This document shows, piece by piece, positions 10,501 to 19,134 of a stretch of 64,000 nucleotides of DNA. The stretch is from Melioribacteraceae bacterium (lineage in GTDB: Bacteria > Bacteroidota > Ignavibacteria > Ignavibacteriales > Melioribacteraceae). The position numbers were made by a program, and so were the translations under genes. The DNA lies in contig WYBN01000012.1 in NCBI GenBank assembly GCA_011525875.1, positions 248,001-312,000 on the forward strand. Direction: 5' to 3'. A model generated the notes under the pieces. The model was not told the origin of the DNA, did not search any database, and worked only from the letters and a program-made list of their open reading frames with translations. Within the stretch, counting starts at the first letter, position 1. Every line of letters starts with the position of its first letter.

Positions 10501-11243
10501 TCTCTGAAAATATCAAAAAAGCAATTTCTCTTAATTTATTCTTAGCAGAAAGTATTGATATGGACAATAATTCAAGCGCTGAGAAATTAATGAAGTCGGT
10601 AGTAATCTCCGCAGGGAATAATTACCGTGAGGATATTATTGTTCTTTTATTATACTTCGTCCTAAATAATCTGCAGTCTGCCCTCAAAAAAAATAATATT
10701 GATGCGGAAAATCTTTTGCTTTTTACTCCTATTAAAAAATCAATTATTAAACTTGGCAGAGGAGAAGAGGGGATTAATAGAGAATATGCATTAATTAATA
10801 CTCTCTTAGAATTTGAAAAGCAGTATCATTTGAATAAGGCTAGGGCAAGAAAAAATACTAAAATTGGAAATAGCGGAGAACAACCAAAGCAAAATGCTTA
10901 TTTGACTAATCTTACCGAGTCTATAATTAACCTACTTGAAGACGAATATTGCAAGTCTTTTATCCTTGTGAATTATTATGAAGATATTGCATATTACAGT
11001 AAAGAAAGGTTTGAAGAGCTGGTAGATTGGCTGTTCACTTTAGTATTGATTGATTCTGCAACTATTAAGATTTCATCCGTTAGCGGGGAGTCAGAAACGG
11101 AAAAAATGAATGTTTCCGATATCAGATTATTATTCAATTATTTGCTTGAGTTGAAATCCCTTTCAGAAATGTCATCCTATAAATTAGAAAACCTCAAAAC
11201 CAAATTATTAATACTTGCTGATCAAAAAAAAAGCGCGTTTTAA
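7548..11243 (+). CDS. Large GH13-type alpha-amylase-family enzyme with long unassigned flanks
   Basis: A 1231-residue protein. The central part (about 330-830) is a GH13 (beta/alpha)8 barrel. Region I is DMVPNHTG at 441, the nucleophile Asp561 lies in IIRFDAAM, the acid/base Glu626 in LLLAEAFW, and the third Asp687 in FMSNPDEETA, followed by LPGLPMFAHGQ. All three acidic residues are present, but the usual NHD of region IV reads NPD. About 300 residues before and 400 after the barrel match no domain I recognise; the C-terminal part is rich in Lys and Glu and probably helical. There is no signal peptide, so it is probably cytosolic, acting on alpha-glucans such as glycogen or maltodextrins. 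TTG at 7548 overlaps the preceding stop; ATG at 7572 is an alternative start. Confidence 0.85.
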   Translation: MKKENEHKMLIAIEIKTKRLEHLHNYGFEFHIAKEIRKKYVLEDKLFSLSGNVIFADFAAVRVFVQKINNHRNEENKLRFGEVNAAGLIDEIYHFILRQYEETENNGVFAAALNHLNITIGEEETRKILFNFIELFPPMDVFKGRSSSFDYLNSFTEDKSNREIVLEELMLLYFANYNPANIRLKELFDENYFSDKSLYDNAIEELGKFFKTQKSFGPDNQDIFNLLFSPIQASPGNLWDQLEYMQNRWEIILKDKFSSKILRSKDLMKEDTRFDIFFTGGGAPPTVTPVYKGKVFGAEHLILGKSMYKYADDAEKDYDEPENFTPDIHWMPNVVMIAKNSYVWLDQLSNKFGREIRTLDQVPDEELDRLAKWNFNALWLIGIWERSSASKKIKHIMGNIDAVASAYSLYDYQIAHDLGGESAYINLNERCKERGIRLASDMVPNHTGIYSDWIINHPDYFIQANQPPFPNYTFNGEDLSPDRNIEIKIEDGYWRRSDAAVVFRRIDKRYNDTRYIYHGNDGTNMPWNDTAQLDMLKKEVRDAVVQKIFEVARRFSIIRFDAAMTLTKRHFSRLWYPQPGKGGDIPSRTDYSLTREQFDNLFPEEFWREVVDRMNKEMPETLLLAEAFWLMEGYFVRSLGMHRVYNSAFMHMMMKEENDKYRDLITNTLEFEPEILKRYVNFMSNPDEETAIRQFGTDDKYFGVLTLMVTLPGLPMFAHGQIEGFTEKYGMEYQRAYYNEQPKEWLVTRHEREIFPLMRKRYLFAEVENFWFYDCLDNSGNINENVFAFTNSLNNEKALVLYNNCYEKSFCKIFYSTPKLKAEGETKNPVKTSLTEALGIKNDSKYFYKAFNQIDHLEYLFRGSQFFNGFYFEMKGFEHFVYLGFKEVYDVTGDYEELFNNLSGKGVQSIEHEKRELKLKPIHNAFVDLFNEHTIKLLVEEIINNDNEKKIESGQKNAVNRYKTLLHEINNQFPIENEKEFSETLSENIKKAISLNLFLAESIDMDNNSSAEKLMKSVVISAGNNYREDIIVLLLYFVLNNLQSALKKNNIDAENLLLFTPIKKSIIKLGRGEEGINREYALINTLLEFEKQYHLNKARARKNTKIGNSGEQPKQNAYLTNLTESIINLLEDEYCKSFILVNYYEDIAYYSKERFEELVDWLFTLVLIDSATIKISSVSGESETEKMNVSDIRLLFNYLLELKSLSEMSSYKLENLKTKLLILADQKKSAF

Positions 11244-11527
11244 AAATATTTACTAAGATTAGAAAGTATATGCGGATGATTGAAAATCTGGAAAGTTTAT
11301 CCGCGCTTCCCATTTATATAAATTTCTCATAGGTTTGGACCTAATAGAATACACAGTATAAATCGATGTTAAGTCTAATTAGATTTCAAAGAAAATCAGC
11401 GCACCAATCTGCATAAATCATAAATAAAAGAATATAAAAATCCTTTTCACTTTTGAAATAATTTCGTTTCTTTTTAACTTGAGAATGCAAAGAATTTAAT
11501 TTAATTATCAAAAAAAGGAGACTAACT

Positions 11528-12673
11528 TTGGTTATAGCCGTACCGAGAGAAGTTCTCCCCGGCGAAAACAGAGTCTCGATCACACCTGATGTGACTTCAA
11601 AACTCATTAAGAAAGGATTCTCAGTCAATGTTCAAAAGGATGCCGGGATTAATGCCGGATTCACAAACGGACAGTATGAATCTGCCGGGGCGAAAATCGT
11701 TGAAAAAGCAGAAGAATTGTACGCTTCTGCCGATATTATCCTAAAAGTACAAAGACCGGTCGAACAGCCGGAAACAGGGAAAAACGAACTCGATTTATTT
11801 AAGGAAGGTCAGCTTCTGATAACATTCATGTATTCGCTTCATTATTTCGAACTTGCTAAAAAGTGCGCGGAGAAGAAAATCAATGTTATTTCAATGGATG
11901 TTATTCCCCGCACCACTTTAGCTCAAAAAATGGATGCGCTCAGCTCGCAGGCAAATATTGCAGGATACAAAGCTGTGATATTAAGCGCAAATTATCTTAG
12001 GAAGATTTTTCCTTTAATGATGACCGCAGCCGGGACGATTCAGCCTGCAAGAATAGTAATTATGGGAGCAGGAGTTGCCGGACTTCAAGCATTGGGAACA
12101 GCTAGAAGACTCGGCGCCATTGTTGAAGTGTCTGATATCCGCCCTTCGGTTAAGGAAGAAGTAGAGAGCCTTGGCGGACGATTTATCGAAGTGGAAACGG
12201 ATGAAAATATGCAGGATGCTGGAGGATATGCTAAAGAAGCATCTGAAGAATTTCTAAAGAAACAGAAGGAATTGATATTCAAGCATGTAACAAATGCCGA
12301 TATAGTAATCACTACCGCACTCGTTCCTGGCAGAAAAGCGCCGGTTCTTGTAACAGAAGAGATGATTAAAAATATGCGCCCAGGCTCGGTTGTACTCGAT
12401 ATGGCAACTGAATTCGGGGGCAACTGCGAATTAAGTGAAAAAGGAAAAATAATTAGTAAGCATGACGTAACAATTATCGGCGAACAAAATCTTCCAAGCC
12501 TTATCGCAACCAACGCAAGCGAAGTCTATGCTAAGAATCTGCTTGCACTCTTGGAACACATTAGCAAGGATGGCGTTGTAAAGCTGAACTTTGAAGATGA
12601 AATCGTAAAGGGTTCTGTTATAACTTATAACGGAGAACTTATTCACGAGAGAACAAAGCAGATGATGGGATGA
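11528..12673 (+). CDS. pntAA: NAD(P) transhydrogenase subunit alpha part 1 (NAD(H)-binding)
   Basis: The soluble domain I of proton-translocating transhydrogenase, which moves hydride between NADH and NADP at the inner membrane. The start is TTG at 11528, with AAAAAAGGAG about 7 bases before it. The 381 residues cover an alanine-dehydrogenase/PNT N-terminal domain (starting VPREVLPGENRVSITPDV) and the NAD-binding domain with IVIMGAGVAGLQALGTARRL near residue 177. PNT-family motifs RPSVKEEVESLGG and TTALVPGRKAPVL follow. It is shorter than E. coli PntA because the membrane part is a separate gene, as in Rhodospirillum-type three-subunit enzymes. The next two genes supply the other subunits. 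Confidence 0.95.
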   Translation: MVIAVPREVLPGENRVSITPDVTSKLIKKGFSVNVQKDAGINAGFTNGQYESAGAKIVEKAEELYASADIILKVQRPVEQPETGKNELDLFKEGQLLITFMYSLHYFELAKKCAEKKINVISMDVIPRTTLAQKMDALSSQANIAGYKAVILSANYLRKIFPLMMTAAGTIQPARIVIMGAGVAGLQALGTARRLGAIVEVSDIRPSVKEEVESLGGRFIEVETDENMQDAGGYAKEASEEFLKKQKELIFKHVTNADIVITTALVPGRKAPVLVTEEMIKNMRPGSVVLDMATEFGGNCELSEKGKIISKHDVTIIGEQNLPSLIATNASEVYAKNLLALLEHISKDGVVKLNFEDEIVKGSVITYNGELIHERTKQMMG

Positions 12674-12728
12674 AATTCATTTTATAATTAAGAATATATT
12701 TTAAGAAAAAAAATCTGGAGAAATGATA

Positions 12729-13013
12729 ATGGATATTTTAAACCTGCTGATGCAGATATATGTTTTTGTGTTGGCAATATTCGTCGGGTTTGAATTGATT
12801 ACTAAGGTTCCGCCAACGCTGCATACTCCGCTTATGTCCGGATCAAATGCGATCTCGGGGATTACAATAGTCGGTGCGTTGATCAGCGCAGGGCTGGAGG
12901 AATTTTCAATCAGCACAATACTCGGGCTGGCTGCTTTGATATTCGCCACAATTAATGTTGTAGGAGGGTATTTGGTTACCGACAGAATGCTAAAAATGTT
13001 TAAGAAGAAATAA
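12729..13013 (+). CDS. pntAB: NAD(P) transhydrogenase subunit alpha part 2 (membrane)
   Basis: A small membrane subunit of 94 residues with three predicted helices, completing domain II of the transhydrogenase together with the next gene. Conserved pieces are VFVLAIFVGFELITKVPPTL, LMSGSNAISGITIVGAL and NVVGGYLVTDRMLKMF. Two ATG codons are in frame. I prefer 12729 because the ribosome binding site GGAG (12717-12720) is 8 bases from it but only 2 bases from the ATG at 12723. The gene stands 55 bases after pntAA and 9 before pntB. Confidence 0.93.
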   Translation: MDILNLLMQIYVFVLAIFVGFELITKVPPTLHTPLMSGSNAISGITIVGALISAGLEEFSISTILGLAALIFATINVVGGYLVTDRMLKMFKKK

Positions 13014-13022
13014 GAGGCTGCC

Positions 13023-14414
13023 ATGGAAATATTATCGTATTTAATTTATCTAACAGCCTCAATACTTTTCATCTTTGGGATCAAGAAACTTGCCTCTCCA
13101 AAGACAGCCCGACAGGGAAATTTCCTTTCTTCATTAGGGATGTTTCTTGCGATTGTTATAACTTTATTTGATAAACACGTGCTTACGTATGAATACATTA
13201 TTATTGGAATTATAGCCGGCGCTGCAATCGGTTCATTAATGGCTCTGAAAGTTCCAATGACAGGCATGCCGCAAATGGTCGGCTTGTTAAACGGTTTCGG
13301 AGGTGGAGCTTCGGCTCTTGTGGCAATGTCCGAATATTATAAAGAACTCGGAACGCCGCTGCTTACAGAAAATCTTTCTGTAATAATTGCAATTTGTTTA
13401 AGCCTTATTATCGGAGGCATTACATTTACCGGATCGTTGATTGCATTTGGTAAACTTCAGGAGATAGTTACCGGTAAAGTCGTGAAATATCCTCTTCAAA
13501 ACCCAATTAATATTTTGTTATTTGTTGTTGCTGTTGCCGCAAGCGTCTACCTTGTACTTGACCCGTCATTGACAAATGTAATGATAGGCATTTTGGTTAT
13601 TTCTTTAATCCTCGGCGTACTTCTTGTCCTGCCAATTGGCGGCGCAGACATGCCTGTAGCTATATCTTTATTAAATTCCTATTCTGGAATTGCGGCATCT
13701 ATGACCGGATTTGTTCTCAGTAACAATATGCTGATAATTGCCGGAGCTTTAGTCGGTGCGTCTGGAATTATTCTTACAATTATAATGTGCAAAGGGATGA
13801 ACCGTTCATTAATGAACGTTGTGCTTGGTGGTTGGGAATCAGCCGGTTCAACTGGTCCAGCGGCAGGTAGCCAAGAAGCTAAACCGGTAAAATCGATTGA
13901 TTCGGAAGAAGCTGCGATGATGTTCGATTCTGCTCAAAGCGTTGTAATTGTGCCAGGATATGGTATGGCTGTGGCACAGGCTCAGCACGCAGTCCGTGAT
14001 TTAGCAAACGCTCTCGAGAAAAAGGGGATTAAAGTACGCTTTGCGATCCATCCAGTTGCAGGCAGAATGCCCGGTCACATGAATGTACTTCTAGCAGAGG
14101 CTCAGGTTTCTTACGATAAACTTTATGCGCTCGAAGATATCAACGATGACTTCCCGAATGTGGATATTGCATTTATCGTCGGAGCAAACGACGTTGTTAA
14201 TCCTGCTGCAAGAAATAATCCACAGAGCCCGATCTACGGCATGCCGATCTTGAATGTAGATTATGCGAAGACAGTGATTGTTAATAAACGTTCTCTGAAT
14301 GTTGGCTATGCCGGAATTGATAATGAGCTGTTTTATGGCGATAACACATTAATGTATTTCGGTGACGCTAAAGATGCAATTAATAAACTTTCGAACGAAT
14401 TAAAAGCTTTATAG
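13023..14414 (+). CDS. pntB: NAD(P) transhydrogenase subunit beta
   Basis: The 463-residue beta subunit has about nine membrane helices that complete the proton channel. Its C-terminal NADP(H)-binding domain III begins near residue 290. Clear motifs are VPMTGMPQMVGLLNGFGGGA and PIGGADMPVAISLLNSYSG in the membrane part. Domain III has VIVPGYGMAVAQAQ, FAIHPVAGRMPGHMNVLLAE, FIVGANDVVNPAA and GYAGIDNELFYGDNT. It ends the operon, followed by a strong terminator at 14436. Driven by proton-motive force, the enzyme would supply NADPH. Confidence 0.96.
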   Translation: MEILSYLIYLTASILFIFGIKKLASPKTARQGNFLSSLGMFLAIVITLFDKHVLTYEYIIIGIIAGAAIGSLMALKVPMTGMPQMVGLLNGFGGGASALVAMSEYYKELGTPLLTENLSVIIAICLSLIIGGITFTGSLIAFGKLQEIVTGKVVKYPLQNPINILLFVVAVAASVYLVLDPSLTNVMIGILVISLILGVLLVLPIGGADMPVAISLLNSYSGIAASMTGFVLSNNMLIIAGALVGASGIILTIIMCKGMNRSLMNVVLGGWESAGSTGPAAGSQEAKPVKSIDSEEAAMMFDSAQSVVIVPGYGMAVAQAQHAVRDLANALEKKGIKVRFAIHPVAGRMPGHMNVLLAEAQVSYDKLYALEDINDDFPNVDIAFIVGANDVVNPAARNNPQSPIYGMPILNVDYAKTVIVNKRSLNVGYAGIDNELFYGDNTLMYFGDAKDAINKLSNELKAL

Positions 14415-14435
14415 CACATATAATTTATCAAAAAC

Positions 14436-14466
14436 AACCCGCTCTATAATGGGCGGGTTTTTTTTT
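14436..14466 (+). terminator. Rho-independent terminator of the pnt operon
   Basis: Stem AACCCGC (14436-14442) pairs with GCGGGTT (14453-14459) across a 10-base loop, and a run of T follows to 14466. It lies 22 bases after the pntB stop and separates the pnt genes from the secreted-protein run that starts at 14642. Confidence 0.9.
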
Positions 14467-14641
14467 GTTTTTCAAAAAAGAATATTATAAAAAACCCTAT
14501 AAATATTGCATGAATTTAAGTTTTAATAAAAAAGATTAAATTGTCTATTTGTGTTGTCCTTCAAATAAATTATTACGAAATTTGAATCCATCAAATTGGT
14601 ACGCTTTCCATCTAAAAATTTTATTTTGAAGAGGGGTTTCT

Positions 14642-16093
14642 ATGAAACATTTTTTACTATCAATCATATCATTAACTCTGATGTTATTTTCTACAATCAA
14701 AATTTCAGCACAAAATCCATGGCAGTACGTTGGCGAAATCAAATTCCCGGATCCAGACAGCACGGTGTTTCCTCTTCTCGGAACCTTGGATGATGAAATG
14801 AGGCTTTGGGTCATTTCATCCAAAGCTCAGGCTCCGAGAGCAAGAAATGCAGTTTATTACGCTGATTTTGGCGATACTGTATTTACAAAATTTATTGATT
14901 TTGACGAGAACGGAGACTCCGATACACTTGCCGGTAATATAGGCGCATTGCGAGGCATTGCTTCACTTGATAAGGATTTATTTTTAAGTTTCACAATACC
15001 TTATCCAAAATACAGTCCAAACACGGTCTCAGGAATGTATGTGTATTCCAACATGGATACAAACCAAGTTTTCAAAATCGGTTATCAGATTGGAATCAGC
15101 GGTACAGGCGGTTATGGCTCTTTCAATCATGGTATTGATATTACGCCCGATTCAATTATTTTTGCGGGCATTTCATTTGGAACAACCTTTAGGGTTTTTA
15201 ATTTCAGTAATAGTATGAAATATTCAGTAGTATCACCATACGGATTTTGGATCCCGGGAAATCCAAGCAATCCCGGAGAGAATAATTTTAGCAATCAAAC
15301 TGAACCGGGCGGGCTTGAATCTCAAGGAAAAGATTTACCGCGCGATGTAGCATTAGTTCCAGGCATGGATTACACAAATTCGGATAGTTATTTCTTTACT
15401 TCAAGAAACTCGCTTGCCATTGATCAGCTGACTGGCGGGATTGCAATTTGGCAGGGTGGAACAACTTTAAGCGCCCTTCAATATTCTCCGGCGAGAGTTG
15501 AAGATTTCGACGGTTACCTCGCTTTAATTGATTTGTGGCCTTGCGGCATCGACGTTGATGTAAACGGTATTCTCTGGGTTGCTGGCATTGACTCAACAAG
15601 AAGGTGGGTAAAGGGATTTGAACTCGACGGTATAAATGCGGAAGCGGTATATGACCTTCCGAGCTCCAATTCAATGGATTTTGCAGATCCTTCAGGAGCG
15701 CCGATGGGAGGTCCATCAGACGTTGTGCTTTCTTCCGATGCAGGGTATGCTTTTGTTATTGATGCTTATGCAAAACGCGCTTGGGTGTTCGATAATTTAA
15801 CCGTTGGTGTTAATGAAGAAAAACTGCTGCGCGATTTTGATCTTGAGCAGAATTATCCTAATCCGTTCAATCCAAGCACGAGAATAAAATTTACTCTTGC
15901 AAAAGATTCAAATGTGAAGCTGGTTGTAACAGATATTTTGGGCAGAGAAGTTGCAGCACTCGTTAATGAAAGATTGGGAGCCGGACAGCACACACATATT
16001 TTTAACGCCAGTAAGTTATCAAGCGGTGTTTACTTATACACATTAAGCGCCGGCGGCGTTCGGTTAAGCAGAAAAATGCTTTTGGTTAAATAG
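14642..16093 (+). CDS. Secreted beta-propeller-like protein with T9SS C-terminal sorting domain
   Basis: A 483-residue exported protein: ATG with GAGGGG upstream, a signal peptide ending near SAQ (residue 23), and a C-terminal type IX sorting domain (NYPNPFNPSTRIKFTL, then DILGREV, then LSSGVYLYTL, ending SRKMLLVK). The middle has repeated short strands with motifs such as LRGIASLDKDLFLSF, HGIDITPDSIIFAG, CGIDVDVNGILWVAGI and SDVVLSSDAGYAFVID. These resemble NHL/WD-type propeller blades, and no catalytic motif is seen. It probably sits at the cell surface or is released. It starts the ten-gene run ending at 30052, 30 bases ahead of the TonB-dependent receptor, so it may help bind the substrate. 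The exact function is unknown. Confidence 0.8.
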   Translation: MKHFLLSIISLTLMLFSTIKISAQNPWQYVGEIKFPDPDSTVFPLLGTLDDEMRLWVISSKAQAPRARNAVYYADFGDTVFTKFIDFDENGDSDTLAGNIGALRGIASLDKDLFLSFTIPYPKYSPNTVSGMYVYSNMDTNQVFKIGYQIGISGTGGYGSFNHGIDITPDSIIFAGISFGTTFRVFNFSNSMKYSVVSPYGFWIPGNPSNPGENNFSNQTEPGGLESQGKDLPRDVALVPGMDYTNSDSYFFTSRNSLAIDQLTGGIAIWQGGTTLSALQYSPARVEDFDGYLALIDLWPCGIDVDVNGILWVAGIDSTRRWVKGFELDGINAEAVYDLPSSNSMDFADPSGAPMGGPSDVVLSSDAGYAFVIDAYAKRAWVFDNLTVGVNEEKLLRDFDLEQNYPNPFNPSTRIKFTLAKDSNVKLVVTDILGREVAALVNERLGAGQHTHIFNASKLSSGVYLYTLSAGGVRLSRKMLLVK

Positions 16094-16123
16094 TTTTATT
16101 ATAATTCGATAGAGAATTTTTTT

Positions 16124-19120
16124 ATGCGGAATTATATTCTTGCTGCGCATAATATAGTATTTATACTTTGTTATTTTATGATTATTACTGTCAACTCTTT
16201 TGCCCAAAACGGTAAAATTGTAGGAAAGGTAAATGATGCGGCAACTAATGAAAGTTTAATCGGCGTAAACGTTTTTGTGCAAGGTACAAATTTCGGCGCA
16301 GCGACTGATATCGAAGGAGAATATATTATTTTAAATGTCCCGCCCGGCACTTATAATATCGTTGCGAGTATGGTGGGTTATTCAAAAGTTACAAAGACAA
16401 ATGTTGTTATTTACATCGACAGAACTACAGAATTGAACTTTTCATTAACCGATGAATCCGTTCAGATGGGCGAGGTTGTGATTGTTGCGGAAAAACCTGC
16501 CGTTGTTAAAGACCGGACTTCGACAGCTACAAATATTGAAAGTCAGCAGATTACAGCCGCTCCAATTGAAGGGCTCAGAGGCGCGATGGATTTATCGGCA
16601 GGATTTCAGAAAAGCGAGACGGGAAATTATTCGGTTCGCGGTTCTGGTTCTTACGAAGTCAGTTTTCAAGTGAACGGCGTTGAGCAGATTAATTCTAACA
16701 CATCTGCCCCGGGAACTTTCGGCACGGACAAAGCAAACAATTCTTGGAAGTATGATGTTAATCCCTTAGGTGTTCAACAGGTTCAATTGATTACCGGCGG
16801 ATTTTCTGCCGAGTATGGAAATGCTCAAGCCGGGGTTGTTAAGGTTGTGCTTAAGGAAGGCGCGCCGCGCTTCACGGGTGAGTTTAGGATGGAATATAGA
16901 CCTTCTGGACAGTATCATTACGGAGATTACATTTATTCAACCAACAACTACGAATGGAAGAAATGGGGCGACCTCAACAGTTGGATGGCGAATAAAGAAA
17001 GTATTATCCGTGAGCTGAAACTCGATGTGCGCTATGCCGGAATTAAAACTTCTGATCCTTCAAAATATGATTCCTTAGTAAATCATGAGATTGCTTGGGC
17101 TCATTCAATGTGGGTGAAGAATCATAAACCAGGGGATGATAATGTTTTGGGAGTTTATGACTATCGGCAGTATTCGTACCAGCGATATTTATTCGGGTTT
17201 GGCGGACCTCTGGGTGCTGACCCTAATCTACTCAAGTTTTATATTTCAGGGGAATACAAAAGTAATCCGACTAGACTGCCAACTCCAGAAAAAGTTCAGG
17301 TACTTCAGAATTACATATTGAATTTGACGTATCAACCTGTAACAAACCATAAAATAAAATATATGGGAAGTTATCAAAGCTATATCGGTGGGATCTGGTC
17401 GGGCTCTGAAGATATTAGATGGTCGGGTCTGGCATTCACGCCGCCTGGTGTTTCCACTAAATATATTGTTACAATAGATCCGGTTCGAGAAGAACAGACA
17501 ATTGCCCAAACAATCAATTGGGTTTATACATACAGTAATACTTCTTTCTTCGATTTTACTATTTCACATCAGAAGGAGAGATATGAACTTCCATATAGAT
17601 ATTTAGCCGGTTACGGTTTGGAGGTTGATAGAGCTGACAGTTCAAATGATATGAGTGGAACTGTGCTCAGGGAGGGAAGCTGGTGGGAAAAAGATTACTT
17701 CCGTGCTCCTTTCAGTTTCAGTACAAATTATTATCAAGACAATCGGTCAGAAAATATTGCACTTAAACTCGATTATACCAATCAGATTATTCCAACAAAT
17801 TTATTAAAAGCCGGCTTTAGATTTACATACTGGGATTTATTAAACAACGGTGTCAATTCTAGTTTTCAGGCTAACAGCTATGTAGCAAGAAACGGATTTG
17901 CTGATTATTATACTGCCTATCCTATTAACATTGCTTTTTATGTGCAGGATAAAATGGAATATGAGGGAATGATTGCTAATATTGGTCTAAGAGCAGAAGC
18001 CTATAACTTCCAAACTTCCGTTCCTATTGATTTGTTTAACGTATTGTACCCCGGCACAGATGGACCAGGAAGATTAGGTTCAACTGAAACTCAAAATTCT
18101 AAATGGAAATATATTTTTTTGCCGCGCTTAGGAATTTCATTCCCCATCGGAGAAAGCACTGCTTTCAGATTTCAATACGGACATTTTGCCTCAATGCCGA
18201 TATTCAGTCAGGCTTTGTCCCGAAAGACTTGGGTTGGGTGGCAGGGAATTGGCAACCCAAATCTTGATCCGAAAAAAACTATTAATTATGAATTCGGCTT
18301 ACAGCAGCAGATAGACGATAATCACAGACTTGACGTGGTGCTATATTATAATGATAGAACAACTCAAATCGGGCAGCAGAATATAGCCTCGTTTACTGGA
18401 AGTCGAAATCAATTTGCTGGTTTTTCAAGCGATAATTCTCCGCTCTACTATTATTGGTCCTTTGCTAATAATTCATTTGGGTCTACCGTAGGGTTCGAAG
18501 CAACTTTCGAAACGATAAGTATTCGGAACTGGTCTTACCGGTTAAGTTACAGTCTTTCTCAGACAACAGCTGGAAATTTTGGACCTTCAATTATTTATCC
18601 AGATGATACTCGGGGATACTCGACAAGGGATTATACCGGTGAGTTTATAGCATCCTGGGATAGGACTCATAATTTCCGCGCATTAATTCAATACTTCACC
18701 GAAAATGACGGCGGGTTTGAGCTGTTAGGATTTAAACCGTTTGAGAATTCCGTATTCAGTTTGAGTTATATTGCGCAATCCGGTGTCCCATTTACTTATA
18801 TAACCGATTTTGATCTAAAAGATATCCGTTATAACAGAAGATATCCTATTGAAACTAGAGTCGACGCAAATTTTTCGAAGGATATTTATTTTGGCGATAT
18901 TAAACTTCTTGTTGGTATCAGAGTTATGAATTTATTCGATAATAAATGGCTGACACCTATGTCAACAAACGACGATATAGGTCTCTGGGTTGAGGACGGT
19001 ATTACCATTGATAAACCGGGAAATGATCCCCTTCGGTTGAGTCATGTTGTCGCACCTTATCGAACATACAGTAATATACCGAGACAAATATTTTTTACAT
19101 TAGGTGTTGGTATTCAGTAA
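16124..19120 (+). CDS. TonB-dependent outer-membrane receptor with carboxypeptidase-like N-terminal domain
   Basis: A 998-residue receptor for energised uptake across the outer membrane. After a signal peptide (ending NSFAQ) comes a carboxypeptidase-like regulatory domain (GKIVGKVNDAATNESLIGVN through PPGTYNIVASMVGYSK). A plug domain follows with NYSVRGSGSYEVSFQVNGV and ITGGFSAEYGNAQAGVV, then a 22-strand-type barrel ending in RQIFFTLGVGI. This is the layout of SusC/Oar-like receptors, but no SusD lipoprotein gene is adjacent; the next gene is a large secreted protein. The substrate cannot be read from the sequence. The neighbouring GHL10 hydrolases and NagX-like gene suggest an amino-sugar glycan. 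Confidence 0.92.
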   Translation: MRNYILAAHNIVFILCYFMIITVNSFAQNGKIVGKVNDAATNESLIGVNVFVQGTNFGAATDIEGEYIILNVPPGTYNIVASMVGYSKVTKTNVVIYIDRTTELNFSLTDESVQMGEVVIVAEKPAVVKDRTSTATNIESQQITAAPIEGLRGAMDLSAGFQKSETGNYSVRGSGSYEVSFQVNGVEQINSNTSAPGTFGTDKANNSWKYDVNPLGVQQVQLITGGFSAEYGNAQAGVVKVVLKEGAPRFTGEFRMEYRPSGQYHYGDYIYSTNNYEWKKWGDLNSWMANKESIIRELKLDVRYAGIKTSDPSKYDSLVNHEIAWAHSMWVKNHKPGDDNVLGVYDYRQYSYQRYLFGFGGPLGADPNLLKFYISGEYKSNPTRLPTPEKVQVLQNYILNLTYQPVTNHKIKYMGSYQSYIGGIWSGSEDIRWSGLAFTPPGVSTKYIVTIDPVREEQTIAQTINWVYTYSNTSFFDFTISHQKERYELPYRYLAGYGLEVDRADSSNDMSGTVLREGSWWEKDYFRAPFSFSTNYYQDNRSENIALKLDYTNQIIPTNLLKAGFRFTYWDLLNNGVNSSFQANSYVARNGFADYYTAYPINIAFYVQDKMEYEGMIANIGLRAEAYNFQTSVPIDLFNVLYPGTDGPGRLGSTETQNSKWKYIFLPRLGISFPIGESTAFRFQYGHFASMPIFSQALSRKTWVGWQGIGNPNLDPKKTINYEFGLQQQIDDNHRLDVVLYYNDRTTQIGQQNIASFTGSRNQFAGFSSDNSPLYYYWSFANNSFGSTVGFEATFETISIRNWSYRLSYSLSQTTAGNFGPSIIYPDDTRGYSTRDYTGEFIASWDRTHNFRALIQYFTENDGGFELLGFKPFENSVFSLSYIAQSGVPFTYITDFDLKDIRYNRRYPIETRVDANFSKDIYFGDIKLLVGIRVMNLFDNKWLTPMSTNDDIGLWVEDGITIDKPGNDPLRLSHVVAPYRTYSNIPRQIFFTLGVGIQ

Positions 19121-19134
19121 TCACAAAAATAATT

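Noticed and set aside
11271-11304. Hairpin GCGGAT...ATCCGC after the GH13-type gene, possible terminator
   Set aside because: The stem is only 6 bases with a 22-base loop and no T run follows; it is compatible with chance in this AT-rich gap.
12085-12513. 142-codon minus-strand frame inside the transhydrogenase alpha gene
   Set aside because: It lies wholly inside pntAA, whose protein motifs are unambiguous; the antisense frame shows Ser/Ile-rich shadow composition.
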